The notes: a model not told the origin generated them from the sequence alone. 12,068 bases of DNA from Candidatus Iainarchaeum sp. (GCA_028711485.1 JAQTSF010000019.1:1-12068), one strand, 5' to 3'. Numbered from the stretch's first letter, positions 6,643-12,068 are shown. Made by a program: numbers and translations.

Positions 6643-6695
6643 TGTAGTACGGTTGGAAGATTTATTTTAAATGCTTATGCAATAAATCTCACTTG
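6643..6695. promoter_or_regulatory. Divergent promoter region, helical protein / rdgB
   Basis: A single A/T core, ATTTATTTTAAAT (6659-6671), lies about 25-37 bases before the rdgB ATG and about 17-29 bases before the minus-strand ATG. Neither start has a Shine-Dalgarno motif, so leaderless transcripts in both directions from one box, or from two overlapping boxes, are likely. Confidence 0.45.
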
Positions 6696-7247
6696 ATGGA
6701 ATTGTATTTTGCAACAAGCAACAAAAATAAATTCAGCGAGGCCTTAGAGTTGTTCAGAAAAAATGGAAGTGTACAGATAAAACAATTAAAATTCAAACAT
6801 AATGAAATACGTTCTGATTCTTTGGAAGAAATTGCATTGGAAGCAGTTGAAAAAGCATATAGAAAAATAAAAAAACCTGTTTTTGTTGAGGATAGCGGAC
6901 TGTTTATTGAATCTCTTAATAATTTTCCTGGAACATATTCGGCATGGGTTTATAAAAAAATTGGAAATAGAGGAATACTGAATATTTTGAAAAGTAGGAA
7001 TAGAACGGCAGTTTTTAGATGCTGTATAGCATATGCAAACGGAAATAAGAGAAAAGTATTCTTTGGGGAATGCTCTGGAAAAATAGCCTTAAGAGAAAGA
7101 GGTAAAAAAGGATTCGGTTATGATCCGATATTCATACCTGCCGGAAAGAAGAAAACTTTTGCACAAAGCAAAGAATTAAAAAAAGCACTATCACATAGAT
7201 ATAAAGCAATTATTGCTCTAAAGAGCTATATTTTTAATAAAAAATAA
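6696..7247 (+). CDS. rdgB: XTP/dITP diphosphatase (non-canonical purine NTP pyrophosphatase)
   Basis: HAM1/RdgB-family enzyme hydrolysing dITP, ITP and XTP to the monophosphate and pyrophosphate, keeping deaminated purines out of nucleic acids; cytosolic, Mg-dependent. The 183-residue product has the expected motifs: ATSNKNKF at 6-13 (nucleotide binding), the acidic metal/catalytic EDSGL at 65-69, a FPGTYSAWV loop at 78-86, SGKI..R at 127-133, GFGYDPIF at 139-146 and SHR at 166-168. The start is placed at ATG 6696, giving the canonical MELYFATSN beginning; a TTG codon just before it is less likely. The S15 gene follows 15 bases downstream, and the run S15, S3Ae and NAC is probably co-transcribed with it. 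Confidence 0.95.
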   Translation: MELYFATSNKNKFSEALELFRKNGSVQIKQLKFKHNEIRSDSLEEIALEAVEKAYRKIKKPVFVEDSGLFIESLNNFPGTYSAWVYKKIGNRGILNILKSRNRTAVFRCCIAYANGNKRKVFFGECSGKIALRERGKKGFGYDPIFIPAGKKKTFAQSKELKKALSHRYKAIIALKSYIFNKK

Positions 7248-7262
7248 AGATTAGGTGATGTA

Positions 7263-7718
7263 ATGGCAAAGATTCATTCAAAAAAAAGAGGAAAATCAAA
7301 ATCCAGGAAACTAAGAGTCATAAAAAAAACAGAAAGTAAATATTCAGACAAGGAAATAATAGAAAAAATACATGAACTATCAAAAAAAGGAATGCGAGCT
7401 AGCGAAATAGGTATGTTTATGAGAGATAACTATGGAGTTGGTGATATTAGGGCATTCTTGGGTGGAAAAAGGCTTGTGACATTCTTAAAAAAAGAGAACA
7501 TTTCTCAAACATATCCACAGGATATTCTTGATCTTATAAAAAAGGCAGTAACAGTAAGAACGCATATGAAAAAAAATAAAACAGATAAACATAACAAAGT
7601 AAAACTTGCACATATAGAATCAAAAATTGGAAGATTAATAAAATATTACAAAAAAGAAAAGGTGCTTCCTAAGGATTGGAAATATGATCCAGAAACGGCG
7701 CACTTATTGCTTAAATAA
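7263..7718 (+). CDS. rps15: 30S ribosomal protein S15 (uS15)
   Basis: Small-subunit ribosomal protein binding the central domain of 16S rRNA. The 151-residue length and long basic N-terminal extension (KIHSKKRGKSKSRKLR) are typical of archaeal and eukaryotic uS15. Family landmarks: the helix after YSDKEIIEKIHELSKKGMRASEIGMFMRDNYGVGDIR (about 32-64), then a C-terminal three-helix core, including KHNKVKLAHIESKIGRLIKYYKKEKVLPKDWKYDP. A GGTGATG ribosome-binding motif at 7254-7260 lies just before the ATG. In many archaea S15 is followed by recJ-like and KEOPS genes before S3Ae; here S3Ae follows directly after 11 bases. Confidence 0.96.
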   Translation: MAKIHSKKRGKSKSRKLRVIKKTESKYSDKEIIEKIHELSKKGMRASEIGMFMRDNYGVGDIRAFLGGKRLVTFLKKENISQTYPQDILDLIKKAVTVRTHMKKNKTDKHNKVKLAHIESKIGRLIKYYKKEKVLPKDWKYDPETAHLLLK

Positions 7719-7729
7719 TGAGGGATTAG

Positions 7730-8329
7730 ATGGCGGTAAAGAAAAAGAAAATAGTAGACAAATGGAAAACGAAAAAATGGTACGATTTGGTATCTCCTGA
7801 GATGTTCGGCGGTAAAGTAGTAGGTGAAATAATTTCATCTGATGAAAAATCTCTTTTAAATAGAATAGTTATCGTTAATCTTGCTGAATTGGAAACGGAA
7901 GGAGAAGTTAATAGAAGAATGTTATCAAGCATAAGAGTAAATTTACGAGTCATAGATGTCAAAGGAAAAGGTGCGAATACAAAATATATTGGACATTCAA
8001 TACAACCAAGTTACCTTAGAACTCTTGCAAGAAGAGGAAGAACAGTTATAGACCTTGTTTCTGACGAAAAAACAAAGGATGAAAAAGAAATGAGAATAAA
8101 ACTTGTTGCAGTTGCTGAAGGTAGCATAAGCCATCTTGTTAGAAAAAACCTTAGAAGAGAAATGAAAACTGCACTTGGAGAAATAGTTAAAGAAATGGAT
8201 TTTGAAAAATGCATATCTGAATCACTCCATGGAAAGATAACTGGAAAATTATACAATAGATTAAAACAGATTACAGACATGGCAAAAGTTGAGATAAAAA
8301 AACTTGAAGTAAAGGAGAATTTCGAATGA
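7730..8329 (+). CDS. rps3ae: 30S ribosomal protein S3Ae (eS1)
   Basis: Archaeal/eukaryotic small-subunit protein eS1 at the mRNA exit platform. The 199-residue product opens with a Lys-rich stretch followed by DKWKTKKWYDLVSPEMFGG (10-28), the conserved signature start. It continues with GEIISSDEKSLLNRIVIVNLAELE (about 32-55), FKV-type beta strands (SIRVNLRVIDVKGKGANTKYIGH), the SYLRTLARRGRTVID segment with its basic cluster, and a C-terminal KLYNRLKQITDMAKVEIKKLEV region. The start lies 11 bases after the S15 stop, with GAGG (7719-7722) as a possible ribosome-binding site. The stop overlaps the NAC start (ATGA), so the two are translationally coupled. Confidence 0.95.
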   Translation: MAVKKKKIVDKWKTKKWYDLVSPEMFGGKVVGEIISSDEKSLLNRIVIVNLAELETEGEVNRRMLSSIRVNLRVIDVKGKGANTKYIGHSIQPSYLRTLARRGRTVIDLVSDEKTKDEKEMRIKLVAVAEGSISHLVRKNLRREMKTALGEIVKEMDFEKCISESLHGKITGKLYNRLKQITDMAKVEIKKLEVKENFE

Positions 8330-8661
8330 TGCCTGGGTTAGATCCTGCTCAAATGGCAAGAGTTATGAAAAATATGGGTATACGGACGGTTAATATTGAA
8401 GCTGAAAAAGTTGTAATAGAATGTAAAAATGAGAATATCACAATAGAAAATCCTTCTGTAACCGAAGTTGAGATGCAAGGACAAAAGACCTATCAAATAA
8501 CTGGAAAAATAAAAAAAGAAGAAAGAATATCCAAGGAGGATATTTCTATGGTTATGGAACAGGCCTCAGTAAAAGAAGAGCAGGCGAAAAAAGCGCTTGA
8601 GGAATGCCGTGGGGATATTGCTGAAGCAATTATGAAATTAAAAGAGAAAGAGAAGGATTAA
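8326..8661 (+). CDS. nac: Nascent polypeptide-associated complex protein (archaeal NAC)
   Basis: Homodimeric archaeal NAC, a ribosome-associated chaperone meeting nascent chains at the exit tunnel. The 111-residue protein begins MMPGLDPAQMARVMKNMGI, the usual archaeal N-terminus, followed by the beta-rich NAC domain (about 18-68; VNIEAEKVVIECKNENITIENPSVTEVEMQGQKTYQITG split over strands) and a C-terminal UBA domain (about 70-108; ISKEDISMVMEQASVKEEQAKKALEECRGDIAEAIMKL). GGAG at 8314-8317 inside S3Ae serves as ribosome-binding site. Either ATG 8326 (four-base overlap) or ATG 8329 could be the start. Confidence 0.96.
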   Translation: MMPGLDPAQMARVMKNMGIRTVNIEAEKVVIECKNENITIENPSVTEVEMQGQKTYQITGKIKKEERISKEDISMVMEQASVKEEQAKKALEECRGDIAEAIMKLKEKEKD

Positions 8662-8686
8662 AAAGTTTCTTTGTGAATGATTTTTT

Positions 8687-9271
8687 ATGAATGTAAGGAA
8701 AGAGCTAACGCTTGCAGTAGCACTAATTTTTATTGCAATTACATTATATTTTGTTATAGATTTTCTTAGGTCCAGCTCTGAAAAAACAAATGTTGAGGAA
8801 TTTATAATTGAAGATCTAAAAACAAAACATCCTAATGCTGAAATATTTGAAATAATAAGTATGGAAATTAAATTTAATGATGAAGAAGAACAATATTATT
8901 TCGTAAAAGCAAGAGTTACTGAAGGAATTTCTACCCCCTGTCCTATAAGAATACATTATTATTATAATTATCCAGAACAAAATTTTGTAACCCAGCCTCC
9001 GGAGTATATAACAACTAGTGAATGTAAAGTTTGTAAGGTTTTGCCATGTACCCTTGTATTTGAAGAAGAGGCAATAATCGCATCACATACTGCAGATGGA
9101 ACTGAGGAAATACACGAATTTGTAAGTGAAAATAAAAACGTTTATCACGTAGTAATAGAGGAGTATAAAAGCTGGAGAGTTTTTTGGTATGACTCTAAAG
9201 GATTAGACGGATATGAAGTGCTTTTATCTGTACATGGGGAAGTAGAGGAAATAAATAAAATTTCTAAGTAA
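8687..9271 (+). CDS. Membrane-anchored extracytoplasmic protein with four cysteines, 194 aa, unknown
   Basis: No family recognised. After a short basic head, residues 8-27 form one hydrophobic helix (LAVALIFIAITLYFVIDFL). It lacks an obvious cleavage site, so the protein is probably a signal-anchored single-pass membrane protein with its C-terminal body outside. The body is predicted beta-rich with acidic and aromatic stretches and contains Cys85 and a C-x2-C-x4-C cluster (Cys113, Cys116, Cys121). These could form disulfides or bind a metal. It lies 25 bases after NAC with only a weak GTGA-type ribosome-binding motif, so co-transcription with the ribosomal run is possible. Its stop overlaps the convergent rtcA gene by eight bases. 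Confidence 0.75.
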   Translation: MNVRKELTLAVALIFIAITLYFVIDFLRSSSEKTNVEEFIIEDLKTKHPNAEIFEIISMEIKFNDEEEQYYFVKARVTEGISTPCPIRIHYYYNYPEQNFVTQPPEYITTSECKVCKVLPCTLVFEEEAIIASHTADGTEEIHEFVSENKNVYHVVIEEYKSWRVFWYDSKGLDGYEVLLSVHGEVEEINKISK

Positions 9272-10226
9272 AAGAAATTGAATCATCTTTTATGGATATT
9301 TTAACATCCAGAAATTTTTTTATTATTTCTGAATTTGTTTTAAGATGATTAGTTGCTTTTAGAAAAGAATAACTTCCTTTTTTTATTAATGAATAGTAAA
9401 TCATAAGCTGATCTGCAAGCCAGTAATCAACATCATAAGTTAATTGTTTGGTGAATTCAGATACTGCTTCCTGCGCAACTGTTTCTGCCCTTTTTCCTTT
9501 TTCCCCAACAACTGAGAATCCTATTAAACCTGAATGCAAAGTAACACAATTTCCCTGGCTTAATGTTTTTTCTTCTATAAATCTAATCTTTTCTATTCCA
9601 TTTTGAACAAGAATTTTCTTTTCCCTTACTCCTATATGGGTTGGTAGAGAACCCAATCTAATTATTGCTTCGATATTATTTTTTTCAGGGAAAAATGCTA
9701 TTTCCGAAAGTTTGGAAGGTTCAATTGTTATTTCAATAGCTCCACCCCCTTCTGGATAGTAACCAGAAGAGATAAGTTTTGAGGAAACTTTTCCACCCAT
9801 ACATTCCAAAGCTTTGAGGAAAACATTTGAGAAATAGTCATAAGAAGGAGAGTGAATTACGTGAGTTCCTCCGATTATTTTAATTGTGGATTTTTTTTCT
9901 GCGTGTAGTAAAAGGGGGATAATCGTTTGAGCAACAAGAATAGTTGAACCGGCAGTTCCTATATTGAATTCATAATTTCCGCCAACAATTTTTCCTGGAT
10001 TGAATATCAGTTCTGTACTTCCCAATTCAGCGCCTATAAGTTCCCCTCTGCAAATTGAACGAACCGCTTTTGCGCCTGTTAAATGTTGCATAGCTAGACC
10101 GGGTTTAGGTCTGTTTTTTCTTATATTGAAAATTTTTACAGGTTTATTAGTTAATGCTGAAAGAGTAAGTGAGGTGCGGATTATTTGTCCTCCAGCTTCT
10201 CCTGTTCCTCCGTCTATTTCTATCAT
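9264..10226 (-). CDS. rtcA: RNA 3'-terminal phosphate cyclase
   Basis: RtcA converts an RNA 3'-phosphate to a 2',3'-cyclic phosphate through an adenylated-histidine intermediate using ATP; cytosolic. The 320-residue product carries DGGTGEAGGQIIRTS at 5-19, the NIRKNRPKPGLAMQHL region at 34-49, GGTHVIHSPSYDYF, the family signature YYPEGGG at 156-162 and LADQLM in the C-terminal half. The motif NHLKTN holds the expected catalytic His (294), so the enzyme looks active. ATG 10226 is chosen because it gives the standard MIEIDGG start; the TTG codon directly upstream is unlikely. No Shine-Dalgarno motif is obvious. The gene lies 36 bases downstream of the exported beta-rich protein on the same strand, so the two may share a transcript. 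No RtcB ligase gene is in the window. Confidence 0.95.
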   Translation of the reverse strand: MIEIDGGTGEAGGQIIRTSLTLSALTNKPVKIFNIRKNRPKPGLAMQHLTGAKAVRSICRGELIGAELGSTELIFNPGKIVGGNYEFNIGTAGSTILVAQTIIPLLLHAEKKSTIKIIGGTHVIHSPSYDYFSNVFLKALECMGGKVSSKLISSGYYPEGGGAIEITIEPSKLSEIAFFPEKNNIEAIIRLGSLPTHIGVREKKILVQNGIEKIRFIEEKTLSQGNCVTLHSGLIGFSVVGEKGKRAETVAQEAVSEFTKQLTYDVDYWLADQLMIYYSLIKKGSYSFLKATNHLKTNSEIIKKFLDVKISIKDDSISFT

Positions 10227-10262
10227 CAAACGAATTATAAAACAAAAGATAAAAAAAGAAAT

Positions 10263-10967
10263 CTAAAAACTCTTTAGAACAAAGGCACCTAAGACGTAAG
10301 TAACTGTTCCATCTTCTAATGAAGGAATATTTCCTACTTCCATTAGATCTACTGCCGGTCCAAAACTCAAATCACTTAGTGTTACTCCCAACCTTAATCT
10401 CTGTATAGAAAAGTTATGTCCTCCTGTACCAAAATTTGTTATATTTTCTATTTGGGCTAATAAAGATAACGTTTCAGTTAACGCAGGTGTAAGCGATAGT
10501 ATTGAAACATTTTCAACATCAGGGTTCTCGATTGCACTAAGAGAAACTGCATTAAATAGCATTAATGATCCAAAATTTCCAAAGTATTGCAATCCTCCTC
10601 TTGGAATTATTTTTCCACCAACAAATTGAACTTCAGTTAAAAAATTTAAACAATTATTAATTTTTAGAGTAAGATCAATCAAACCAAAATTACTAATATG
10701 ACCCTTGTAATCAATTGAAGGCATAAATCTTCCAAATATTTCTATTTTTTCAGTTAAAGGTGCTCCTGCTTTTATATCTAAAGAGGTTTGGCTATGTCCG
10801 ACCATTAATTCTATTGAGGAATCTGCATTTGCACGGGTCGGTGCACCCAATAATAATCCTCCAATTAACAATGTGCTCATCATAAATTTACTTACTTTTG
10901 AACCTATTCTTTTGATTAACCTCTTTGTTTTTCTATAAGTAATACTCGCTTTTTTTAATTTAACCAT
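10263..10967 (-). CDS. Exported beta-rich protein with signal peptide, barrel-like, unknown
   Basis: 234 residues. A long, strongly basic head (1-28) precedes a hydrophobic core (about 29-42, MMSTLLIGGLLLGA) and an A-x-A type cleavage site ANA at 46-48 before DSSIEL, so the mature protein (about 186 residues) is probably exported. The mature part is nearly all short alternating strands with Gly turns (IEIFGRFMP, FGLIDLTLKI, FLTEVQFVGGKIIPRGGLQYFG, SIQRLRLGVTL, TVTYVLGAFVLKSF) and ends in Phe, a layout like small bacterial outer-membrane barrels. Archaea normally lack an outer membrane, so this resemblance is intriguing but unproven. Similar proteins, as I recall, occur in DPANN genomes. GGGGTG (10975-10980) lies seven bases before the ATG and supports this start over the internal ATGs at residues 29-30. 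The promoter carries two candidate operators shared with the divergent TrmB-type regulator. Confidence 0.8.
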   Translation of the reverse strand: MVKLKKASITYRKTKRLIKRIGSKVSKFMMSTLLIGGLLLGAPTRANADSSIELMVGHSQTSLDIKAGAPLTEKIEIFGRFMPSIDYKGHISNFGLIDLTLKINNCLNFLTEVQFVGGKIIPRGGLQYFGNFGSLMLFNAVSLSAIENPDVENVSILSLTPALTETLSLLAQIENITNFGTGGHNFSIQRLRLGVTLSDLSFGPAVDLMEVGNIPSLEDGTVTYVLGAFVLKSF

Positions 10968-10985
10968 AAGAGTACACCCCTGTTT

Positions 10986-11005
10986 TGAGCTTTTTTATAA
11001 GCTCA
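10986..11005. promoter_or_regulatory. Operator candidate 1 (TGAGCTT-N6-AAGCTCA)
   Basis: A perfect 7-bp inverted repeat with a six-base spacer. It lies between the predicted transcription start (about 11010) and the ribosome-binding site of the exported-protein gene, where a bound regulator would block transcription; as RNA it could form a hairpin. It shares half-sites and spacer length with the second site, centred 41 bp away. Confidence 0.5.
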
Positions 11006-11026
11006 CAAACAATAATATACTACAAC

Positions 11027-11046
11027 AGAACTTATATATAAGCTCA
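11027..11046. promoter_or_regulatory. Operator candidate 2 overlapping the TATA box of the exported-protein gene
   Basis: AGAACTT-ATATAT-AAGCTCA matches operator 1 in the right half (TATAAGCTCA identical over ten bases) and nearly so in the left. Its centre, CTTATATATAAG (11031-11042), is the best TATA box for the minus-strand exported-protein gene, about 70 bases before its ATG and 25-30 before a start near 11010. Binding here would exclude TBP. The site is also just upstream of the TrmB-gene TATA box at 11067-11074. Confidence 0.5.
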
Positions 11047-11066
11047 GGTGTCCCTATAGGGGGCAA

Positions 11067-11074
11067 TTTAAAAG
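11067..11074 (+). promoter_or_regulatory. TATA box of the TrmB-type regulator gene
   Basis: TTTAAAAG lies 22-29 bases before the ATG at 11096, which has no convincing Shine-Dalgarno motif, so the transcript is probably leaderless. A 10-bp palindrome, CCCTATAGGG (11052-11061), sits immediately upstream, where a BRE or activator site would be. Confidence 0.5.
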
Positions 11075-11095
11075 AATTTGTGATTAAATAAACTT

Positions 11096-11788
11096 ATGTA
11101 CTTGGAAGTATTAAGAAAAGTAGGACTAAGTGATGGGGAAATTAAACTTTATGATGCATTACTGGAATTGGGAGAAAGTACTAGAACTAAAATTGCAAAA
11201 AAATCAGGTATTTCACCTTCTAAGGTTTATGATGTTGCTAATAGATTGTTAGAAAAAGGTATAATTTCATATGTAAAAAAAGATGGAATAATTCATTTTA
11301 GTGCTGCAGATCCTGAAAGATTGAAGGACTTTATTGATAAAAAGAGCAAAGAATTAGAGGAAGAAAAAAAATTAATAGACAAACTCATTCCTAGTTTATT
11401 ATTAAAATATCAAAAAACTAAGGAGGAAGTTGATGTAGAAGTTTTCTATGGATGGGAAGGAATGAGAACTGTTTTTGAACAAAAATCAAGAGTTCTTTCA
11501 AAAGGAGAAGTAGATATGATTTTTGGAGCGAGTATGGGTTTAGATTATAAACAAGCAGATATTTTCTTTAATAAGTATAATAAATTAGTAGATAAAATAG
11601 GATATAAAATAAAGATAATATTTAATGAAGAAGTAAGGAAACATAGGGAAAGAGTAGCGTATTATGAGAAGAATCATTATGTTAAATATTTATTCCAGGA
11701 AACATTTACTGAGATAGATGTTCATAAAGATTATGTTTTGTTTATAATGCTCCTGAAAAAACCGATTGTAATTAGAATAAAAAACTAA
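11096..11788 (+). CDS. TrmB-family transcriptional regulator, with premature in-frame stop
   Basis: Winged-helix regulator of the TrmB family, which in archaea typically control sugar or general metabolism by sensing small ligands. Residues 1-70 form the DNA-binding domain: LSDGEIKLYDALLELGESTRTKIAKKSG (11-38), recognition helix SPSKVYDVANRLLEKGII (40-57) and a wing. A coiled-coil linker (75-98) follows, then a ligand-type domain from about 113 (VDVEVFYGWEGMRTVFEQ...). The 230-codon frame stops at TAA 11786-11788. The same frame then continues for 19 sense codons, reading EAADSCRKFFESMWKLAKK, to a second TAA at 11846-11848. That tail strongly resembles the usual C-terminus of the family (…IKNKE.A.S.R.FFE.LWK.AK), so the gene looks truncated by one nonsense change, or read through. 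The DNA-binding part is intact. It probably acts on the repeats in the divergent promoter. Confidence 0.88.
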   Translation: MYLEVLRKVGLSDGEIKLYDALLELGESTRTKIAKKSGISPSKVYDVANRLLEKGIISYVKKDGIIHFSAADPERLKDFIDKKSKELEEEKKLIDKLIPSLLLKYQKTKEEVDVEVFYGWEGMRTVFEQKSRVLSKGEVDMIFGASMGLDYKQADIFFNKYNKLVDKIGYKIKIIFNEEVRKHRERVAYYEKNHYVKYLFQETFTEIDVHKDYVLFIMLLKKPIVIRIKN

Positions 11789-11848
11789 GAGGCTGCAGAT
11801 TCTTGCAGAAAGTTCTTTGAATCAATGTGGAAATTAGCTAAAAAATAA
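11789..11848 (+). pseudogene. In-frame C-terminal tail of the TrmB regulator beyond the stop
   Basis: Nineteen codons plus TAA in the same frame as the regulator encode EAADSCRKFFESMWKLAKK, matching the expected final helix of TrmB-type proteins. Changing the first TAA to AAA would give IKNKEAADSCRKFFES, close to the family consensus. The tail is either a non-translated remnant, the product of readthrough, or normal coding sequence hidden by a base error. Confidence 0.7.
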
Positions 11849-11862
11849 AGAAATTTAGAAGA
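11840..11862 (-). terminator. T-rich terminator for the minus-strand RNA candidate
   Basis: Read on the minus strand, the sequence just past the closing helix of the RNA candidate is pyrimidine-rich and ends in a run of six T (11845-11840), as expected for archaeal oligo-T termination. It overlaps the end of the TrmB tail. Confidence 0.35.
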
Positions 11863-11868
11863 ATAGCC

Positions 11869-11975
11869 CATTCTATGAGAAAACAATTAGAAGTTCAAAA
11901 ACGCCTTAAAGAATTAGGCCAGCGCATCTCTGCGCCAGCAAGGCGACCAGTCATCCTCCCATAGAATGAGTGTTA
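11869..11975 (-). ncRNA. Candidate novel structured small RNA, about 105 nt
   Basis: On the minus strand the region folds into one long rod. An 18-pair closing helix joins 11968-11951 to 11886-11869: nine Watson-Crick pairs (CAUUCUAUG/CAUAGAAUG), then nine more that include five G-U pairs. After an asymmetric internal loop, CGCCUU (11945-11940) pairs with AAGGCG (11907-11902). Directly stacked on it, GCUGGCGCA (11939-11931) pairs with UGCGCUGGC (11926-11918), with tandem G-U pairs, closed by a GAGA (GNRA) tetraloop at 11930-11927. The G-U pairs and GNRA loop exist only on the minus strand, which fixes the orientation. A BRE/TATA-like AAAGGGTTTAAAT (12011-11999) predicts a start near 11975, and a T-tract follows the helix. 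The core is richer in G+C than its surroundings. No match to tRNA, 5S, SRP, RNase P, C/D or H/ACA guides was recognised. Confidence 0.55.
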
Positions 11976-11998
11976 CATCAGTAATACGCACCATAATG

Positions 11999-12011
11999 AT
12001 TTAAACCCTTT
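11999..12011 (-). promoter_or_regulatory. BRE/TATA promoter for the minus-strand RNA candidate
   Basis: The minus strand reads AAAGGG (BRE-like) followed by TTTAAAT (TATA-like). The expected transcription start 22-27 bases downstream falls near 11975, a few bases before the closing helix at 11968. The rest of 12012-12068 holds no gene that I can support. Confidence 0.45.
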
Positions 12012-12068
12012 CCATTTGGTTAAAAATAGTAAATTGGTATAATGCTAAAAACTACCAGTAGCAGTTAA

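Noticed and set aside
9264..10226. Possible loss of the RtcA catalytic histidine, because the segment before LADQLM reads DYW
   Set aside because: The adenylated His belongs to the later H-L-x-T-N motif, which is present as NHLKTN.
11875..11964. A 29-codon plus-strand frame (MRKQLEVQKRLKELGQ...) spanning the arms of the inverted repeat
   Set aside because: No ribosome-binding motif or suitable promoter precedes it, and the same bases are better explained by the minus-strand RNA fold with its strand-specific G-U pairs.
11869..11975. Possible RNase P RNA, because GAGGAUGACUGG loosely recalls the CR-I GAGGAAAGUCC element
   Set aside because: The region is far too short, and no CR-V (ACAGAA-type) partner or P4 pairing is present.
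11915..11995. A 26-codon minus-strand frame (MVRITDVTLILWEDD...) over the same region
   Set aside because: Its ATG lies upstream of the predicted transcription start and there is no ribosome-binding motif; it has no recognisable similarity.

Overview
The window is AT-rich archaeal DNA. The archaeal signatures are a membrane-type LonB protease, RNA polymerase subunit L, ribosomal proteins S15 and S3Ae, a homomeric NAC protein, a DUF373 membrane protein and a TrmB-type regulator. TATA-like boxes lie about 25 bases before many starts, and several genes look leaderless. Short intergenic spaces, small proteins and an exported beta-rich protein of a kind I associate with DPANN archaea suggest that group (for example Woesearchaeota or Pacearchaeota). 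That placement is an inference with modest confidence.

Layout. 1-2166 (-): the 5' two-thirds of lonB, interrupted by a full-length 428-residue intein with a LAGLIDADG endonuclease; the gene runs off the left edge. 2203-2751 (+): 2H phosphoesterase ThpR, divergent from lonB. 2752-3147: a gene-poor stretch holding a 115-base multi-hairpin palindromic element, then a TATA box and a three-hairpin leader ahead of two tiny reading frames (16 and 60 codons). 3348-4589 (-): DUF373 membrane protein, divergent from rpoL. rpoL (4662-4931, +) overlaps a signal peptidase I gene (to 5887), which meets an unknown helical protein (5875-6642, -) tail to tail. 6696-8661 (+): an information-processing run of ITP/XTP pyrophosphatase, S15, S3Ae and NAC, followed by a membrane-anchored cysteine-containing protein (8687-9271). 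9264-10226 (-): RNA 3'-phosphate cyclase RtcA, downstream of an exported beta-rich protein (10263-10967, -). 11096-11788 (+): a TrmB-family regulator divergent from that exported protein.

How the parts relate. Most genes are housekeeping: transcription (RpoL), translation (S15, S3Ae, NAC), secretion (signal peptidase), RNA end processing (ThpR, RtcA), nucleotide-pool cleaning (RdgB) and membrane protein quality control (LonB). The right end is more specific. A TrmB-type regulator faces an exported-protein gene across a spacer carrying two matching inverted repeats 41 bp apart, one on the TATA box of the exported-protein gene, which suggests a dedicated control circuit. The regulator reading frame has an in-frame TAA followed by 19 more codons that look like the normal end of the family. 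Beyond it, on the minus strand, lies a strong candidate for an unannotated structured RNA gene (about 11869-11975) with its own TATA box, about 33 base pairs including strand-specific G-U pairs, a GNRA loop and a downstream T-tract.

The most noteworthy items are the minus-strand RNA candidate, the lonB intein, the broken or recoded end of the TrmB regulator, the paired operators, and the hairpin-rich region 2766-3050.
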